A stretch of 64,000 nucleotides of DNA, taken from contig OZ024794.1 in the NCBI GenBank assembly GCA_964017045.1, positions 49,605,013-49,669,012 on the forward strand. The letters are read 5' to 3'. Shown in pieces: positions 11,928-23,833 of the stretch; the first letter of the stretch is position 1; every line of letters starts with the position of its first letter. This stretch comes from Omphiscola glabra (lineage: Eukaryota; Mollusca; Gastropoda; Lymnaeidae). A program made the translations under genes and the position numbers. Below the pieces are notes generated by a model. That model was not told the DNA's origin. It worked only from the letters and a program-made list of their open reading frames with translations, and searched no databases.

Positions 11928-12256
11928 CTAATCATCAGTATGACTCCTATGTTCAAGTCCCGCACTATCATCCATCTCTCGACCACTAATCATCAGTATG
12001 ACTCCTATGTTTAAGTCCCGCACTACCATCCATCTCTCGACCACTAATCATCAGTATGACTACTACCATCCATCTCTCGACCACTAATCATCAGTATGAC
12101 TCCTACGTTCAAGTCCCGCACTACCATCCATCTCTCGACCACTAATCATCAGTATGACTCCTATGTTCAAGTCCCGCGCTAACATCCATCTCTCGACCAC
12201 TAATCATCAGTATGACTCCTACGTTCAAGTCCCGCGGCTAACATCCATCTCTCGAC
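11928..12256. repeat. 58-bp minisatellite, about 5.7 copies
   Basis: Units contain 'ctaatcatcagtatgactcc' and 'catccatctctcgacca'. One unit near 12040-12070 has lost an internal segment. Copies differ at a few positions such as gttcaag/gtttaag and cactacc/gctaac. Confidence 0.95.
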
Positions 12257-12699
12257 ATCACGGCTTGTTTCACTGCTGCACATTTGCCCCTTAATCCTCG
12301 GTGGCCAGTCTCTCTGTTACAGTTACACTTTGGGACTTTGTCATTCTGGGGTGACCAATAGATTTTCGGCTGAAGCTGATCCCGGCGGCTAATTGAAAGA
12401 CCAAGTTCTGTTGACCCTGTATTGTTTGACCTGGGCGTATCAAGATGGACAAATTTGCCCGGGCCCCCCCCCCCCCCAACATCAACCTCTGTCAAGTTTG
12501 TTTGGTGATAAGACGATGGGGTCAACAAGAAAAAGATACGAGGAGAAGCGGTGAGGTCAAGAGCAGGAATCCCAACAATGATCTCGATCACATTCTGACA
12601 GAGGTTGTTGGTCGAAGGTCTTGTCAAGTTCTTTTATATTAAAAAAAACAACAAAAAATATAAAAAAAAACAGACAAACCAACAAATAAACAGCCCTTA

Positions 12700-13085
12700 A
12701 AACAAAGTTTTTCTTATGAAACATTTAGTTGTATTTTTTTTTTTAATTATGTTATGTTATATTAATAATTCAATGTCCCACCTGCTTTACACTGCATATT
12801 TATTTCACCAACTATCTCAGAAAAACAAAAGAAAATGTTACGCACCAAATACATTTGCGATATTTTTTTTTAAGCTTTCTCATTTAGTGCAGTTATCGGG
12901 AATTTTATTTCGTGAAATCAGTGGCATCTTATTTCCTTCACCTTCTCCTTGAAAAACAGGAAAGACTTATTCTTTTTTAAGGGTTGGGGGCGTGGCTGGG
13001 GGGGGGCTGATAATTTGAAGGAATATTTTGTCATTGGCAACCAACGAGTGTATGTGCCATTTTTCAACTCGATAGGTTGACGGCA
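12700..13085 (-). repeat. Dispersed repeat family A, copy A3 (minus strand)
   Basis: On the minus strand this aligns with 28720-29260. Shared blocks include 'ttcccgataactgcactaaa', 'tttggtgcgtaacattttct' and a tail like 'ataaatatgcagtgtaaagc'. At 12802-12819 it holds about one and a half repeats' worth of the 12-bp unit (gatagttggtgaaat on the minus strand) that is expanded about 19-fold in copy A2 (28979-29211). No coding sequence. The class is unknown. Confidence 0.75.
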
Positions 13086-13202
13086 AGTGTGTAAAATTGC
13101 CGTTCTATCGAGCTGAAACTTTGCGCATAGATTCGTTGCCGATGACAACACATTCTATCTAATTTTTCAGCCCCACCCCCAACCTCAAACCCCCCCCCCC
13201 CA
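13060..13202 (+). repeat. Family A fragment in inverted orientation, with palindromic centre
   Basis: From 'ctatcgagctgaaactttgc' to the C-run it matches 28728-28832 on the plus strand. It meets copy A3 head to head, making an imperfect palindrome centred near 13088 (arms contain 'caactcgatag' and 'ctatcgagctg', with TGACGGCAA and TTGCCGT). This suggests family A has long inverted ends or an internal hairpin. Confidence 0.65.
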
Positions 13203-14084
13203 AATAGTGTGTATGTTTTTGTTCAATGGGAAGATGATTGGAATATATGTTCAATAGTTGTGTGATATAATGTGGAGCTTAGTTTTGCATTTGTGACGTA
13301 TTTGGGTATGCAGTAAAAATTAAATGTATTTTTAACGTGGAAAATGAAGAGAAGTGTGAAACGCGTGTTCGCCAGAAGTTTATCCATTAACGTATCAGCT
13401 TCTTTGATAAATGATAAATCCCGTACAATCACATTCATGCAACAAACGGCATTTAAAGGATTTTACGAATAACCTTGTTTATATTGGCTGTTTAATTTTT
13501 ATTTTTATATTTAATTAGTTAATTTATAAATAAAGGATATCTAATTTTTTAATAAAACATCAGTACAAAAAAGAAGGTGGGGAATGGGGGGGGGGGGGGG
13601 GGGAAGTGGTATTAGCCGTATTCGCCTCGAAAATAATATAATGTTTCTATTTATGAAAGGTTTCACATAAGAGTAATAATGGTGATGTCGTGACTGGCCC
13701 ACAGCCTTGCCACTTGTTGCATCTGGGTCACGTGATGTCTTTAATTTCCGGCCCGACGCTTTATTTTTTTTATCGTAGCGGGATAGGTCAATAAAAATGT
13801 GGAATCATGGCATGAGAAATAACCGAGGGTACAATTTTAACTGGTAATTTATTTCCAATTTCCGATATTTCTTTTTAAGGCATTTTATCGGCTTTTAAAT
13901 GTTATTTTTTAAAAGGGGTTTTGTCTTTATCCTGATTAGTAACGATAGATTAGTAATAAACTTTAAAATCTAGCTACGCGGGGTTTAGATAATTATTTCT
14001 GGATGGACTACGCATTGTAATGGTTTATCAAACCCTCTACATACTTTTACAAAATTCTAATAATAATAATACAGACCATATATT
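13203..14084. other. Anonymous spacer with a G17 run
   Basis: AT-rich, with a poly-G run near 13587-13603. 13680-13800 is less AT-rich and includes a CACGTG-type site (gtcacgtgatg), but nothing identifiable. Confidence 0.4.
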
Positions 14085-14700
14085 TTAGTTAGTCGTCACG
14101 TTTCTCGTGCATCTCGTGCATGAACTCTGGGTGACCCCAAGTTTGGGCGACACAATGGGTGTGATCTAGTTATAAATTGTCTCCTCTGACCTTGACTACA
14201 CGTAAACACAGTATCTAGTCGAGTTCGGATGAACTTACGAGACGGCACTAGGTACAAGGAGAGAACGCTGGTCTTAAGCACCATTTCTGGAAAAATCTCT
14301 AAGAAAGATTATACATAAGCCGATCAACTGAGAGCCTGCGAGACAAAGAGAGAGACGGAGCTTTCGATTGCGAAGCGAGTCCAGAGCGAGACCAGTAGAC
14401 CAACATACTGCACTGATCGTAGATCTGTATAATCCATTCATCATACGCGTGTGCACCTTCAAAACATTGCCCCAGTACCAGCGCATGGCTGTACCGTAAG
14501 GGAATAGCCCTGGTTTTATTCTATTTGACTTTGTATTGTAGAGTTCGCTTAATAAATTATTACTTGTAATTAGCACCAGTTTGGGCATCGTTCTTTATTA
14601 CTGTAGTTAATTAATGTTATCGTCCCTTAAACTCCTTTATCATGTACTGTTTGTCACGAGCCATGTTGTAAAATAAGAGAACGAATTCTCTACCCTCTAC
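14085..14700 (+). mobile_element. LTR-like dispersed repeat, copy 1
   Basis: This aligns in the same orientation and block order with 19105-19705. Shared blocks include 'tgaccccaag', 'tttctggaa', 'aagccgat-a', 'acgagccat' and a segment near 'aattctc/aatttctc'. Length of about 600 bp, a TATA-like sequence in copy 2 and the absence of coding sequence suggest a solo LTR or LTR pair remnant. Ends and target duplications could not be fixed. Identity looks low, so both copies are old. Confidence 0.5.
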
Positions 14701-14983
14701 ACATTACAACGGTACGTAACGATAGTTTAAAAAATGTGCTTTCCTTCTTTGGTGGATTATTGCTAAGCTCATTGGCCGATGCAGGGAAGCGAAAGCTGAG
14801 ATCAACTCTGTGAGTGTTGAAATTATATGCATGCATATGACATTGGACGTATGCTAATCCCCCCCCCCCCCACCCTTTTTCTTCGCTGGGCTGAAATGTT
14901 ATTCTGACAATGAGAATCTCTCTAGCAACACTAGAAGGATCCCCAAACTGGAGTATCTTACCTAAAACAGCATGGACCCCAGG

Positions 14984-15075
14984 CTTTGGCGTAACTAGGG
15001 TTAGTGCCACGCGGGACGGCGGGCCTAGAATTTTTCCCGACATCCCCCACCCCAGAAAAAAAAGTGCAGCCCAGT
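14984..15075 (+). mobile_element. Partial MITE, family B2
   Basis: It starts 'ctttggcgtaactagggtta' and continues with 'gcctagaatttttccc'. This matches the minus strand of the MITE at 45434-45621 ('cttaactagagttagtaccg', then tttttcccccc). The other end was not found, so it is truncated or too decayed to see. Confidence 0.5.
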
Positions 15076-15318
15076 GCTGAATGCTACCCCCACACCCCCA
15101 TCCTTCCCACGTCAGTGATTCAATAAGTCCTATTAATCTATGTGTTATTGTTGTATTCGGTCTCAACATATTTTTTTTTAAAAAGCAACACTTAGAAGCA
15201 GCTACGAGCTGTTTGTCCTCCCTCCGAAAAAAAAATTGTTGTCCTTTGAAAATACCATTATAGCATTGATGGCAACCTCCAAACACTTTCATTTTTAAAA
15301 CTGTTTTCTATTTCTTAG

Positions 15319-15400
15319 GGGTCGTTCGCAAATTACGTCACGCTCGGGGGGGGGGGGGGGGGGGGGGCTCGAGAATTTGTGAAACTTTGTAAGAAAATCA
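15319..15400. repeat. Short element with G23 run (gtcgttcgcaaattacgtcacgc motif region)
   Basis: The segment begins 'ggggtcgttcgcaaattacg' followed by 'tcacgctc', then a G-run of about 23 and 'ctcgagaatttgtgaaactt'. Phrases like this recur as short repeats in many invertebrate genomes (recall, not checked). No other good copy is in the window; 56040-56110 may be a diverged relative. Confidence 0.35.
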
Positions 15401-15588
15401 TTATGTTTAACCAATGTGATAGACATGTGATTAGTATGTAATACTGTGTGAAATAATTTAATTAAAGGTAAGTGTTTTATATGTGATACTATTTAATTGA
15501 CATGTGATCATGAATAAACGTCTTTCCCATCTTGATGATAAACTCCACTTCGATAGTTTTATTTTAAAAAATATATATATATCTAATT

Positions 15589-15785
15589 CAGCGGTTCTCA
15601 GCCTGTGGGTCGCGACCCTTTTGGGGGTCGAACAACCCTTTCACAGGGGTCGCCTAAGAACATGGGACAACACATATACTCTACAGTTATGAAGTAGCAA
15701 GGAAAATAATTTTGTGGTTTGGGGTCGCCACAACACGAGGAGCTGTTTTAAAGGGTCGCGGCATTAGGAAGGTTGAGAACCACTG
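15589..15785 (+). mobile_element. SPIN-like non-autonomous hAT element, copy 1
   Basis: It begins CAGCGGTTCTCAGCCTGTGG and ends in 'aaggttgagaaccactg'. It contains the inner inverted blocks 'gtcgcgaccc' and 'gggtcgcggc'. Flanks are ATCTAATT (15581-15588) and CTCTAATT (15786-15793), 7 of 8 matching and so an 8-bp target duplication. At 197 bp it has no room for a transposase. From memory the ends and interior match the SPIN hAT family. Confidence 0.85.
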
Positions 15786-15793
15786 CTCTAATT

Positions 15794-17917
15794 AGTTAAT
15801 TGGCCGTCTCAGCACTTATCGAGGTGTACATTCAAATTTCGGGACATATTTTATGAGTTAAGCTGTTAGCCGTCGTATGAAGAAAACATCTAAAGGATGA
15901 AATGAAAGACTCCAGTCCACAGCATCCCCGGATGGACTCATTTAAAGTGAACCACAGCGAAGTCGAAAGTTCAAAGCAATCCGTCACGTGATGCAATCCG
16001 TCACGTGATTTTTGTCCACTGAAACGCTCTGCTCCTGGAAAGTTAATTGTCCGCAGAGTCCGAAAAATAATTAACCAGGGTCATCATGAGACCCAGACAG
16101 GTCAAAAACGTCTTCACTGGGTCTCCCCCCTCCTCCCCCCCTACCCCGCCAAGACCTGAAGTTCGAGCCGAATTTTTCCAGGTTTGGCTTCTCCGGTTGT
16201 CTCTGGCAACAACATTATAACAGAGTTAAACTACATAAGTGTTCAAATTCAAACGATTTCTTTTTTTCAAATGACATTAATGACAAAACCCTTTTTAAAT
16301 AAAATAAACGAAACATTTATATCTTTTTAACAGTAAACTTTATATTTTACATAACTCCGTTATCTAATCCTTAAGGAATGAAATGTTGACCCTTAATTAA
16401 CTCATGAAGTAATCTTGTCTTGGGGCAAGATTGTGTCACCTCTACAAGATCGACATGTCTTTAGCATTAGCGTGTAGAGAAAACGAAATGCTCATCTTAA
16501 TACAAGTTCAAATTTTGAAGCCGAGAACAAAGTTTACTTTATATTTAGAAATTTTTTTTTTTTGATCTTCTGTCACCTTTTCCAACACGTGTACGTCCAA
16601 GCGAGTGTGTCCATCAAAACTCATACTCACCTGAAAAGTCAATGTATGATTTAATCAAGTAACTTGTCTTCTGATTTCAAGAAAATATCAGCACGAAGAT
16701 CAGAAGTTCAACTTACTTGATTGTTTCCTATACATGATATTTAATTTTGGACAAATCTAAAATATATAATTTCTAAAATTCCCTACCGTTTCCTAATAAT
16801 ACATTTTATTCAATTTAAGTTTCAACCGCTAACATAGAGCCATAACGTGTCTTCTTGCAAATTATTGGACATGATTTATGAAATATACATCGGGGAAAAA
16901 AAAGACATGACATTTTGTAAAATTTTGATTGATTCAGAAACAGTGTCAATGAATCTCATAGCTCTTTACGTGCGTTTAAGCGATATATTTTTTTAAAAAA
17001 ATGAAAGACCGCATTGCCTCTTAAAGACACGGATACATATATTTTCAAGAATGTATATCCATAAAAAAAAATAAACCCATATTCAACGCTCATATTGATG
17101 GCACAACTGACGACTGGTCCACACAGAAGCACTGGAGCAGCATGAACTGTCAACTTGCAGAAAAGCAAATCTAATTTTAAGAACATTGTGGCTCGAATAA
17201 CAATACTACAAGAAATTCAGTATGCTCCAAAAAAGTAACAGTTCCCATTGTAACGAAATAGTTCTCCGTTACGGAAGTATAATGGTTCAAAGAGAAGAGG
17301 AGGCTGGTCGACCTGTTCATTTTTTTTTCGAGAATCGCGCTCATGTCTCGAGAATGTGCTGTGTTCGCCCATGAACGAAATCTACGAGAAACGCCTTTTT
17401 CAAACTGATGGTAGACGTCAGATAGGCAGAATTTCATACCGTATCCAAGTTGGGCAACGCTTGACAGTGAGCCAGGATGGTTACATTGTGGATATTTGTG
17501 GCTGTGGCTATGGTACTCAGTTTTATATCAACGCGTGATTCTCCGAGGAAAGTCACGCTAACCCTGACCTGTTTAGTCTTACGATTTTGGCGTACACTGT
17601 ACGATTTTGAGGTGTATACATTATATATACTGTATGTTTATTATTTTACTAATAAGATAATGTATTGAACGATTTGTGATACTATTGTACTCTTTTAAGA
17701 GTTTGAGGGTAAACAGGTCTGCGCTAACCTAAGGGTCGATCGGATTTCCCCGTCTGTTGACATAGTTACCGTGTTACTTGCTGCCATCTTTATTTTTCTA
17801 TATTTATTCATTTCTATCGGCATTGTTCATCCACATACTTTTAAAAAACGATCACCACTTACGTTCATCACTGTTTGAGCGAAAATTTGCCTCAGCTATG
17901 ACTAGTTTTTCCCCTTC
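15794..17917. other. Anonymous AT-rich DNA
   Basis: No gene recognised. A direct repeat of 18 bp containing 'caatccgtcacgtgat' occurs twice at about 15978-16012. Several open frames of 60-86 codons on both strands (16956-17538) overlap each other and match nothing. Confidence 0.45.
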
Positions 17918-17925
17918 GTTTAGAT

Positions 17926-18122
17926 CAGTAGTTCTCAACCTTCCTAATGCCGCGACCCTTTAATATAGTACCTCATTTTGTGGGGACCCCCAACCACAAA
18001 ATTATTTTCTTGGCTTCTTCATAACTGTAGAGTATATGTGTTTTCCGATGGTCTTATGTGTCCCCTGGGAAAGGGTCCTTCGACCCCCAAAGGGGTCGCG
18101 ACCCACAGGTTGAGAACGGCTG
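17926..18122 (-). mobile_element. SPIN-like non-autonomous hAT element, copy 2
   Basis: Same family as 15589-15785, in the opposite direction: it starts CAGTAGTTCTCAACCTTCCT and ends 'ccacaggttgagaacggctg'. Flanks are GTTTAGAT (17918-17925) and GTTCAGAT (18123-18130), 7 of 8 matching. 197 bp, no coding capacity. Confidence 0.87.
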
Positions 18123-18130
18123 GTTCAGAT

Positions 18131-19104
18131 ACACATTTCCAACAACTGTTGCCAAATATATAATAGTTTTATCTTATATGGTAATGTGACAGTTGGAGCT
18201 ATGCTCAGTTGACAGATTCAAGTACGCGTTTAAAATGCACGCGAGAGTTTCAATGCAGCTAGTTTTGGTGCATGCTGCACGTGTCACGCTCATCAAGGTA
18301 ACTAAATACCCTTTTTTAAATAACTTCCAAGAGATACAGTAAAAAAACAACACAACATTTAACAAGACTATGGAAGCTATTCACATTACGCGATAGGTAC
18401 AATGCAGCAACTCGCCACAGGAACCCTACTATTTTCATGTTCCAACCCAAGAGCAGGTGAACATGGAGAGCAGAGCAGCCAGCTGACAGGATATATCTCT
18501 TTCTGCATCGGACAGCCTGCAGGGTTCTGTCGTTCAAGGTGATGATATCAGATAAAGATTTTCTCCTTGGCTTGAATGAGAGGGCATTAGTTCCCCCCCA
18601 CACACCCCGGCTTGAATGAGAAGGCATTAGTTTCCCCACTTACCAAAGTTTGCTCGAGATATAAAAAGCCTTATCACGCATTCAAAATCTTTAGAGGACT
18701 TTAAAGGTGATTTTTATTTCTACAATTAGGTGGCATAGTGCTAAGTTGATCATAAAAGTACGATACTTATATTGTTTGTAAGAGATATCTTGATTTAAAA
18801 AAAACGGGAAGATTAAAATTGTTATTACATATCTAAACACTGAAGATATAAAACAAGGTTTTATTCAACTGACACAAGATGATATATTATAATTATTTAA
18901 TCATATAGATTATGAATATTAAATCAAAAAATAAAGACAGAAGGTGACATGAGGTGGAAAGGTTGCATACATGCTTCCTTTTTTAATTAGAAGTTAAGCA
19001 TGTCAATATCTCAAATAAATCAATTAATACCCTTATTTAAAATAAAATATCGCGGAATGTTAGCCATGCAATATTTCAACTTTTCTTTCTTTTAGTTTAT
19101 TTAT
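18131..19104. other. Anonymous AT-rich DNA
   Basis: A duplicated phrase 'ggcttgaatgaga-ggcatt' occurs twice at 18570-18632. Nothing else recognised. Confidence 0.4.
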
Positions 19105-19705
19105 TTTGTTATGTGGGCGACGTGTTTACTTCATTGTTTCCCCGTGAATGAACTCTACCTGACCCCAAGCTCGGAACCGCATTTAGGGTGTGGGTAGCTA
19201 AAAATAGTCTCTCTCGACCTTGTTTACAACTAAATAAAATTAATAGTCTGTTCCCTACGAATCCTGTAGAAAATTGTTGAAGCAGCTGGAGCAATTACAA
19301 TGCGTATTCTGTTTCTGGAATCATCTAAAGAAACCAACTATATAAAGCCGATAGATTGAATGACAGGGGAGCAAATCCTTTTATAACGCGATACTTGGAG
19401 CGTGTGTTAGTTTTGCTACGAGACAGAGCTTTCTTTACTGTTTGTGTGTATATTTCTTTTCATCATTGTACAACTTTTGCACATTGTTTTTTATTCACCA
19501 CTGTACCGGTACAAGCCAAACAGTATACTGCAAGTCAATAGTTTTAATTATATTTCTTTTGATTTTCTAATTCATTATAATTAACAGATTAAAACTTATT
19601 AATTAGCCCTGGTTTTGAGTATCGTATTCTTTGTTATTGAATTTATCATTTGGTGCACTGTATAAGAACGAGCCATACACATAAATGAGAGATTAATTTC
19701 TCCAT
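19105..19705 (+). mobile_element. LTR-like dispersed repeat, copy 2
   Basis: Counterpart of 14085-14700 in the same orientation. It starts near TGTTATGTGGGCGACGTG and could end at ...TTTCTCCA (19704), which would give TG...CA ends. It contains 'tatataaagccgat' (19340-19353) as a possible TATA region. No matching short target duplication was seen at these limits, so they are tentative. Confidence 0.5.
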
Positions 19706-20384
19706 AGTGATAACAATACGCAACAATTTACTTTACACGTTATCAAATTAATTTTGTAGTTGCAAACTTCCCTCACTACTTTGCTTTGTAATCAACTTTT
19801 AAAACAATCACAAGACTCAACAAATTAATCAAATTTAAAATTTACGGGTACTATATTTTCATTGATCACTTACTTGGAAATAAACGCCCAGAGTTTCCTT
19901 CGCGTCCCATATTTCACTAATTTATTTTCAGTCCCAAGTTTCGTATCCTCCCAACCCCTCAGCTGATGACTGCACCGATACGTTCGAGAATCTTGACGTA
20001 CTGACACGTCACGTCCGGTCAAATTGTGGCTAACACGGCGCTTAATTGGTTACAGAGTGTCACAAGACGAATTGGGCTGACAATCACTCTAAACACGTGT
20101 TGTACATTTGATCGATTGAGACATACCTGGTGTACAACTAGGTAACCTTGTAATAACGTGCGCACAAACCAATTTAGATTAGCTGAGCAGAAATGAGACG
20201 GAACGAGGCTCAACCCTGGAACTCTATATCTTTAAAATAATTATTAGATTTGGTGTGTGTATTTCTGTACAGTAAAATGTCATAATCAAGGACGACTGTA
20301 CCCATTTTTTGTTGTTTTTGCTTTTCCATCGTTCATGTGGTAAAACTATTACATTGATTGCCTCAGGTATTATAGGTACTATGA

Positions 20385-20880
20385 ACTCAGTCGCTTAACC
20401 GCTACAGGAATACCTCTAGTGTTGACAGCATGCTGGAAACACTGGGCTGGTCACTATTGGAGGAACGATGACGACTCTCCAGGCTCTCCATGATTTACAA
20501 GATAAATAATGGGCTAGTCCACTGCTCTGGCATTAAACAGAAACTCGTTCCTCTCCCCCATAGACAGCAACGAGGCTATGACAGGCAGTACCGGCTCATA
20601 TCAGCGAGAAGCCAGTATAGGAACTGCTCATTCCTGCCAAAGACAATCAGGGACTGGAACAAGCTTTCAAAAGGAACAGTTGAGGCGACAACATTTGACT
20701 CATTTGCGTCTATTGCCTCAGGCCTTTCAACCCCCAGTGCATGATACCCTCACTAAGTAACTCTTGCAACCAGTGAAATATCCTCATCAACACCAGGCAC
20801 AGAAACGCAAATCCCTCTACATTCATAGGTGCCAGAATGATCAATAAATTGATCGTGGTCCCTTAATATATAGAAGAAGA
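20385..20880 (+). mobile_element. LINE 3' end (CR1/Jockey/L2-like ORF2 C-terminus), one in-frame stop
   Basis: From 20397 the frame reads NRYRNTSSVDSMLETLGW, an EER, then TGA at 20469-20471, and from 20490 MIYKINNGLVHCSG. RGYDRQYRLISARSQYRN and TIRDWNKL follow, with a natural end at 20744. This block order is the conserved C-terminal tail of many non-LTR retrotransposon polymerases. The TGA stands where related proteins usually carry a run of arginines, so a CGA to TGA change is likely. The tail ending 'atagaagaagaa' near 20870 looks like the short tandem 3' terminus of such elements. Strongly 5'-truncated. Confidence 0.85.
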
Positions 20881-21340
20881 AAATGAAATGTCGCATTTTG
20901 AAAGCAAATTGATTCAAATCTTGCTTATTTCAAGTATTTCTCCTCATTAATACACACAGAAGTTAAGATCTTGAAATAAATTGGTGGAATGTGGGGATGG
21001 CGCATCCATACTTGCAGTTTTACTAAAATTATAAAACAAAAAAATCAATTGACTTTCAGGGACATTCTTGGGGGAGACCAGGGTTCACCACAAAAGGAAA
21101 GCAAAAAATGTAAAGGACTTACATGTAAAGAAATAATTTGGAAAATAAACAACTTTTTTAAAATTAAGAGTCTAATTCTACGTTCATCCTTTGAACATAT
21201 TGCCAGACTCGCGTGTTTACATAAACACTTGTTCAACTGGGAAACTGCTATTTTATTGTTTTTACCCAAGTATATATTGCAACCTAACATTTGCCAAGGC
21301 TTAGCATAAATTTAGCTTTTACAGTTAATGATGTAGGGGA
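20881..21340. other. Spacer before the 50-bp array
   Basis: An open frame of 106 codons (20989-21309 +) and an opposing one (21045-21290 -) overlap. Neither has a recognisable motif. Confidence 0.35.
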
Positions 21341-22941
21341 GCAATATACACATGACTCCTTAACAGCTGTGAGGAGATCGCTCACACGCTGCAACATACG
21401 CATGTCTCCCTAACAGCTGTGAGAAGATCGCTCACACGCTGCAACATACACATGTCTCCCTAACAGCTGTGAGGAGATCGCTCACACGCTGCAACATACA
21501 CATTTCTCCCTAACAGCTGGGAGGAGATCGTTCACACACTGCAACATACACATGTCTCCCTAACAGCTGTGAGAAGATCGCTCACACGCTGCAACATACA
21601 CATTTCTCACTAAAAGCTGTGAGGAGATCGCTCACACGCTGCAACATACACACGTCTCCCTAACAGCTGTGAGGAGATCGTTCACACGCTGCAACATACA
21701 CATGTCTCCCTAACAGCTGTGAGAAGATCGCCTACACGCTGCAACATACACATTTCACCCTAACAGCTGGGAGGAGATCGTTCACACGCTGCAACATTCG
21801 CATGTCTCCCTAACAGCTGTGAGGAGATCGCTCACACGCTGCAACATACGCATGTCTCCCTAACAGCTGTGAGGACATCGCTCACACGCTGCAACATACG
21901 CATGTCTCCCTAACAGCTGTGAGGAAATCGCTCACACGCTGCAACATACGCATGTCTCCCTAACAGCTGTGAGAAGATCGCTCACACGCTGCAACATACA
22001 CACGTCTCCCTAACAGCTGTGAGGAGATCGCTCACACGCTGCAACATACACATTTCTCACTAAAAGCTGTGAGGAGATCGCTCACACGCTGCAACATACA
22101 CACGTCTCCCTAACAGCTGTGAGGAGATCGCTCACACGCTGCAACATACACACGTCTCCCTAACAGCTGTGAGGAGATCGCTCACACGCTGCAACATACA
22201 CACGTCTCCCTAACAGCTGTGAGGAGATCGCTCACACGCTGCAACATACACATTTCTCACTAAAAGCTGTGAGGAGATCGCTCACACGCTGCAACATACG
22301 CATGTCTCCCTAACAGCTGTGAGAAGTTCGCTCACACGCTGCAACATACACATTTCACCCTAACAGCTGTGAGGAGATCACTCACACGCTGCAACATACA
22401 CATGTCTCCCTAACAGCTGTGAGAAGATCGCTCACACGCTGCAACATACACATTTCTCACTAAAAGCTGTGAGGAGATCGCTCACACGCTGCAACATACA
22501 CACGTCTCCCTAACAGCTGTGAGGAGATCGTTCACACGCTGCAACATACACATGTCTCCCTAACAGCTTTGAGAAGATCGCTCACACGCTGCAACATACA
22601 CATTTCACCCTAACAGCTGTGAGGAGATCGTTCACACACTGCAAAATACAAATGTCTCCCTAACAGCTGTGAGAAGATCGCTCACACGCTGCAACATACA
22701 CATTTCACCCTAACAGCTGGGAGGAGATCGTTCACACGCTGCAACATTCGCATGTCTCCGTAACAGCTGTGAGGAGATCGCTCACACGCTGCAACATACG
22801 CATGTCTCCCTAACAGCTGTGAGGAAATCGCTCACACGCTGCAACATACGCATGTCTCCCTAACAGCTGTGAGGAGATCGCTCACACGCTGCAACATTCG
22901 CATGTCTCCCTAACAGCTGTGAGGAGATAGCTCACACGCTG
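21341..22941. repeat. 50-bp minisatellite, 32 copies
   Basis: Units contain 'catgtctccctaacagctgt' and 'gatcgctcacacgctgcaac'. Several variant types recur in the same order (for example a 'catttctcactaaaagctg' type next to a 'cacgtctccc' type at about 21600, 22050, 22250 and 22450), which indicates multi-unit duplication. Each unit carries the E-box-like CAGCTG and a short inverted repeat around it. Confidence 0.96.
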
Positions 22942-23590
22942 AACCTACGGGTCGCTTGTTTATTACCAGAGCTGTGGTGGCCAAAACTACGGGAAACTAA
23001 CTTTTGAAAATAGCGTTGGTTTTGTTCTTGCATAGACCTAAACACAAGCTAATCACACGGCAAACAAAAAGGGAGAACATAGAAGTTTCGCGCCATCTGT
23101 TGTCTTTGTTTCACTCACTGGTAGGTCCGTCAACGGGTACCGGGTTGCCAGGGTACCTTCCCGGGTAACCGTTGGGTAGCCGATTTTAAATTTGTTTTAA
23201 AAAAAATTAAGCCATTTAAAAAAAACGATAAAATTATGAGAATTCTATCATTTAGACCCCTGCTGCCATAAGCACCCGTTTCCAACTCCCAATTGTCACG
23301 TCAGCAACTGAACTACCATACATCTATGTGCTCAAATCGACTGCTGTTCTATGCGAGAATGATGTATTCTTAGTGAACAAAAATTAATCTGTGTTTATCT
23401 TTTTTTGTTACCTTTTTATTGAATTAGATGTAGAATGTAATAGTAATAGAGATGATATTTTATTTGAAGATATTCCTGAAACAGATAATAAAAATCAATA
23501 CCGTTATTTTCTTAGATAGATAAAATCGGCCAAAATGTTGACCATGGTGATGGCCGGTGATCTTAATATATATATATAAACGTGTCTGCC
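22942..23590. other. Spacer with GGGTACC-rich motif at 23130-23182
   Basis: At 23132-23180 several overlapping copies of gggtacc/ccgggtaac make a self-complementary stretch. The phrase 'gtcaacgggtacc' recurs at the start of the 23-bp array (23591), so the two may derive from one element. The rest is AT-rich with no recognised gene. Confidence 0.4.
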
Positions 23591-23833
23591 TCAACGGGTA
23601 CCCACTACTTGGGTCAATGAGTACCCACTACTTGGGTCAATGTGTACCCACTACTTGGGTCAATGAGTACCCACTACTTGGGTCAATGAGTGCCCACTAC
23701 TTAGGTCAATGAGTACCCACTACTTAGGTCGACAAGTACCAACTACTTGGGTCAATGAGTACCCACTATTTGGGTCAATGGGTACCCACTACTTGGGTCA
23801 ACGAGTACCTACTACTTGGATCAATGAGTACCC
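23591..23833. repeat. 23-bp minisatellite, about 10.6 copies
   Basis: Units read 'gtacccactacttgggtcaa' plus 3 bases. Each has a perfect inverted repeat, ACCCA-ctact-TGGGT, with 5-bp arms and a 5-base loop. A few units have single changes, e.g. 'ttaggtc'. Confidence 0.95.

Noticed and set aside
21341..22941. Possible CRISPR-like array
   Set aside because: Units run head to tail without unique spacers, no cas genes are present, and the sequence is from an animal.
23130..23530. Possible hAT transposase relic upstream of the 23-bp array
   Set aside because: Translated fragments in three frames gave no convincing block, and no inverted ends or target duplication were found.
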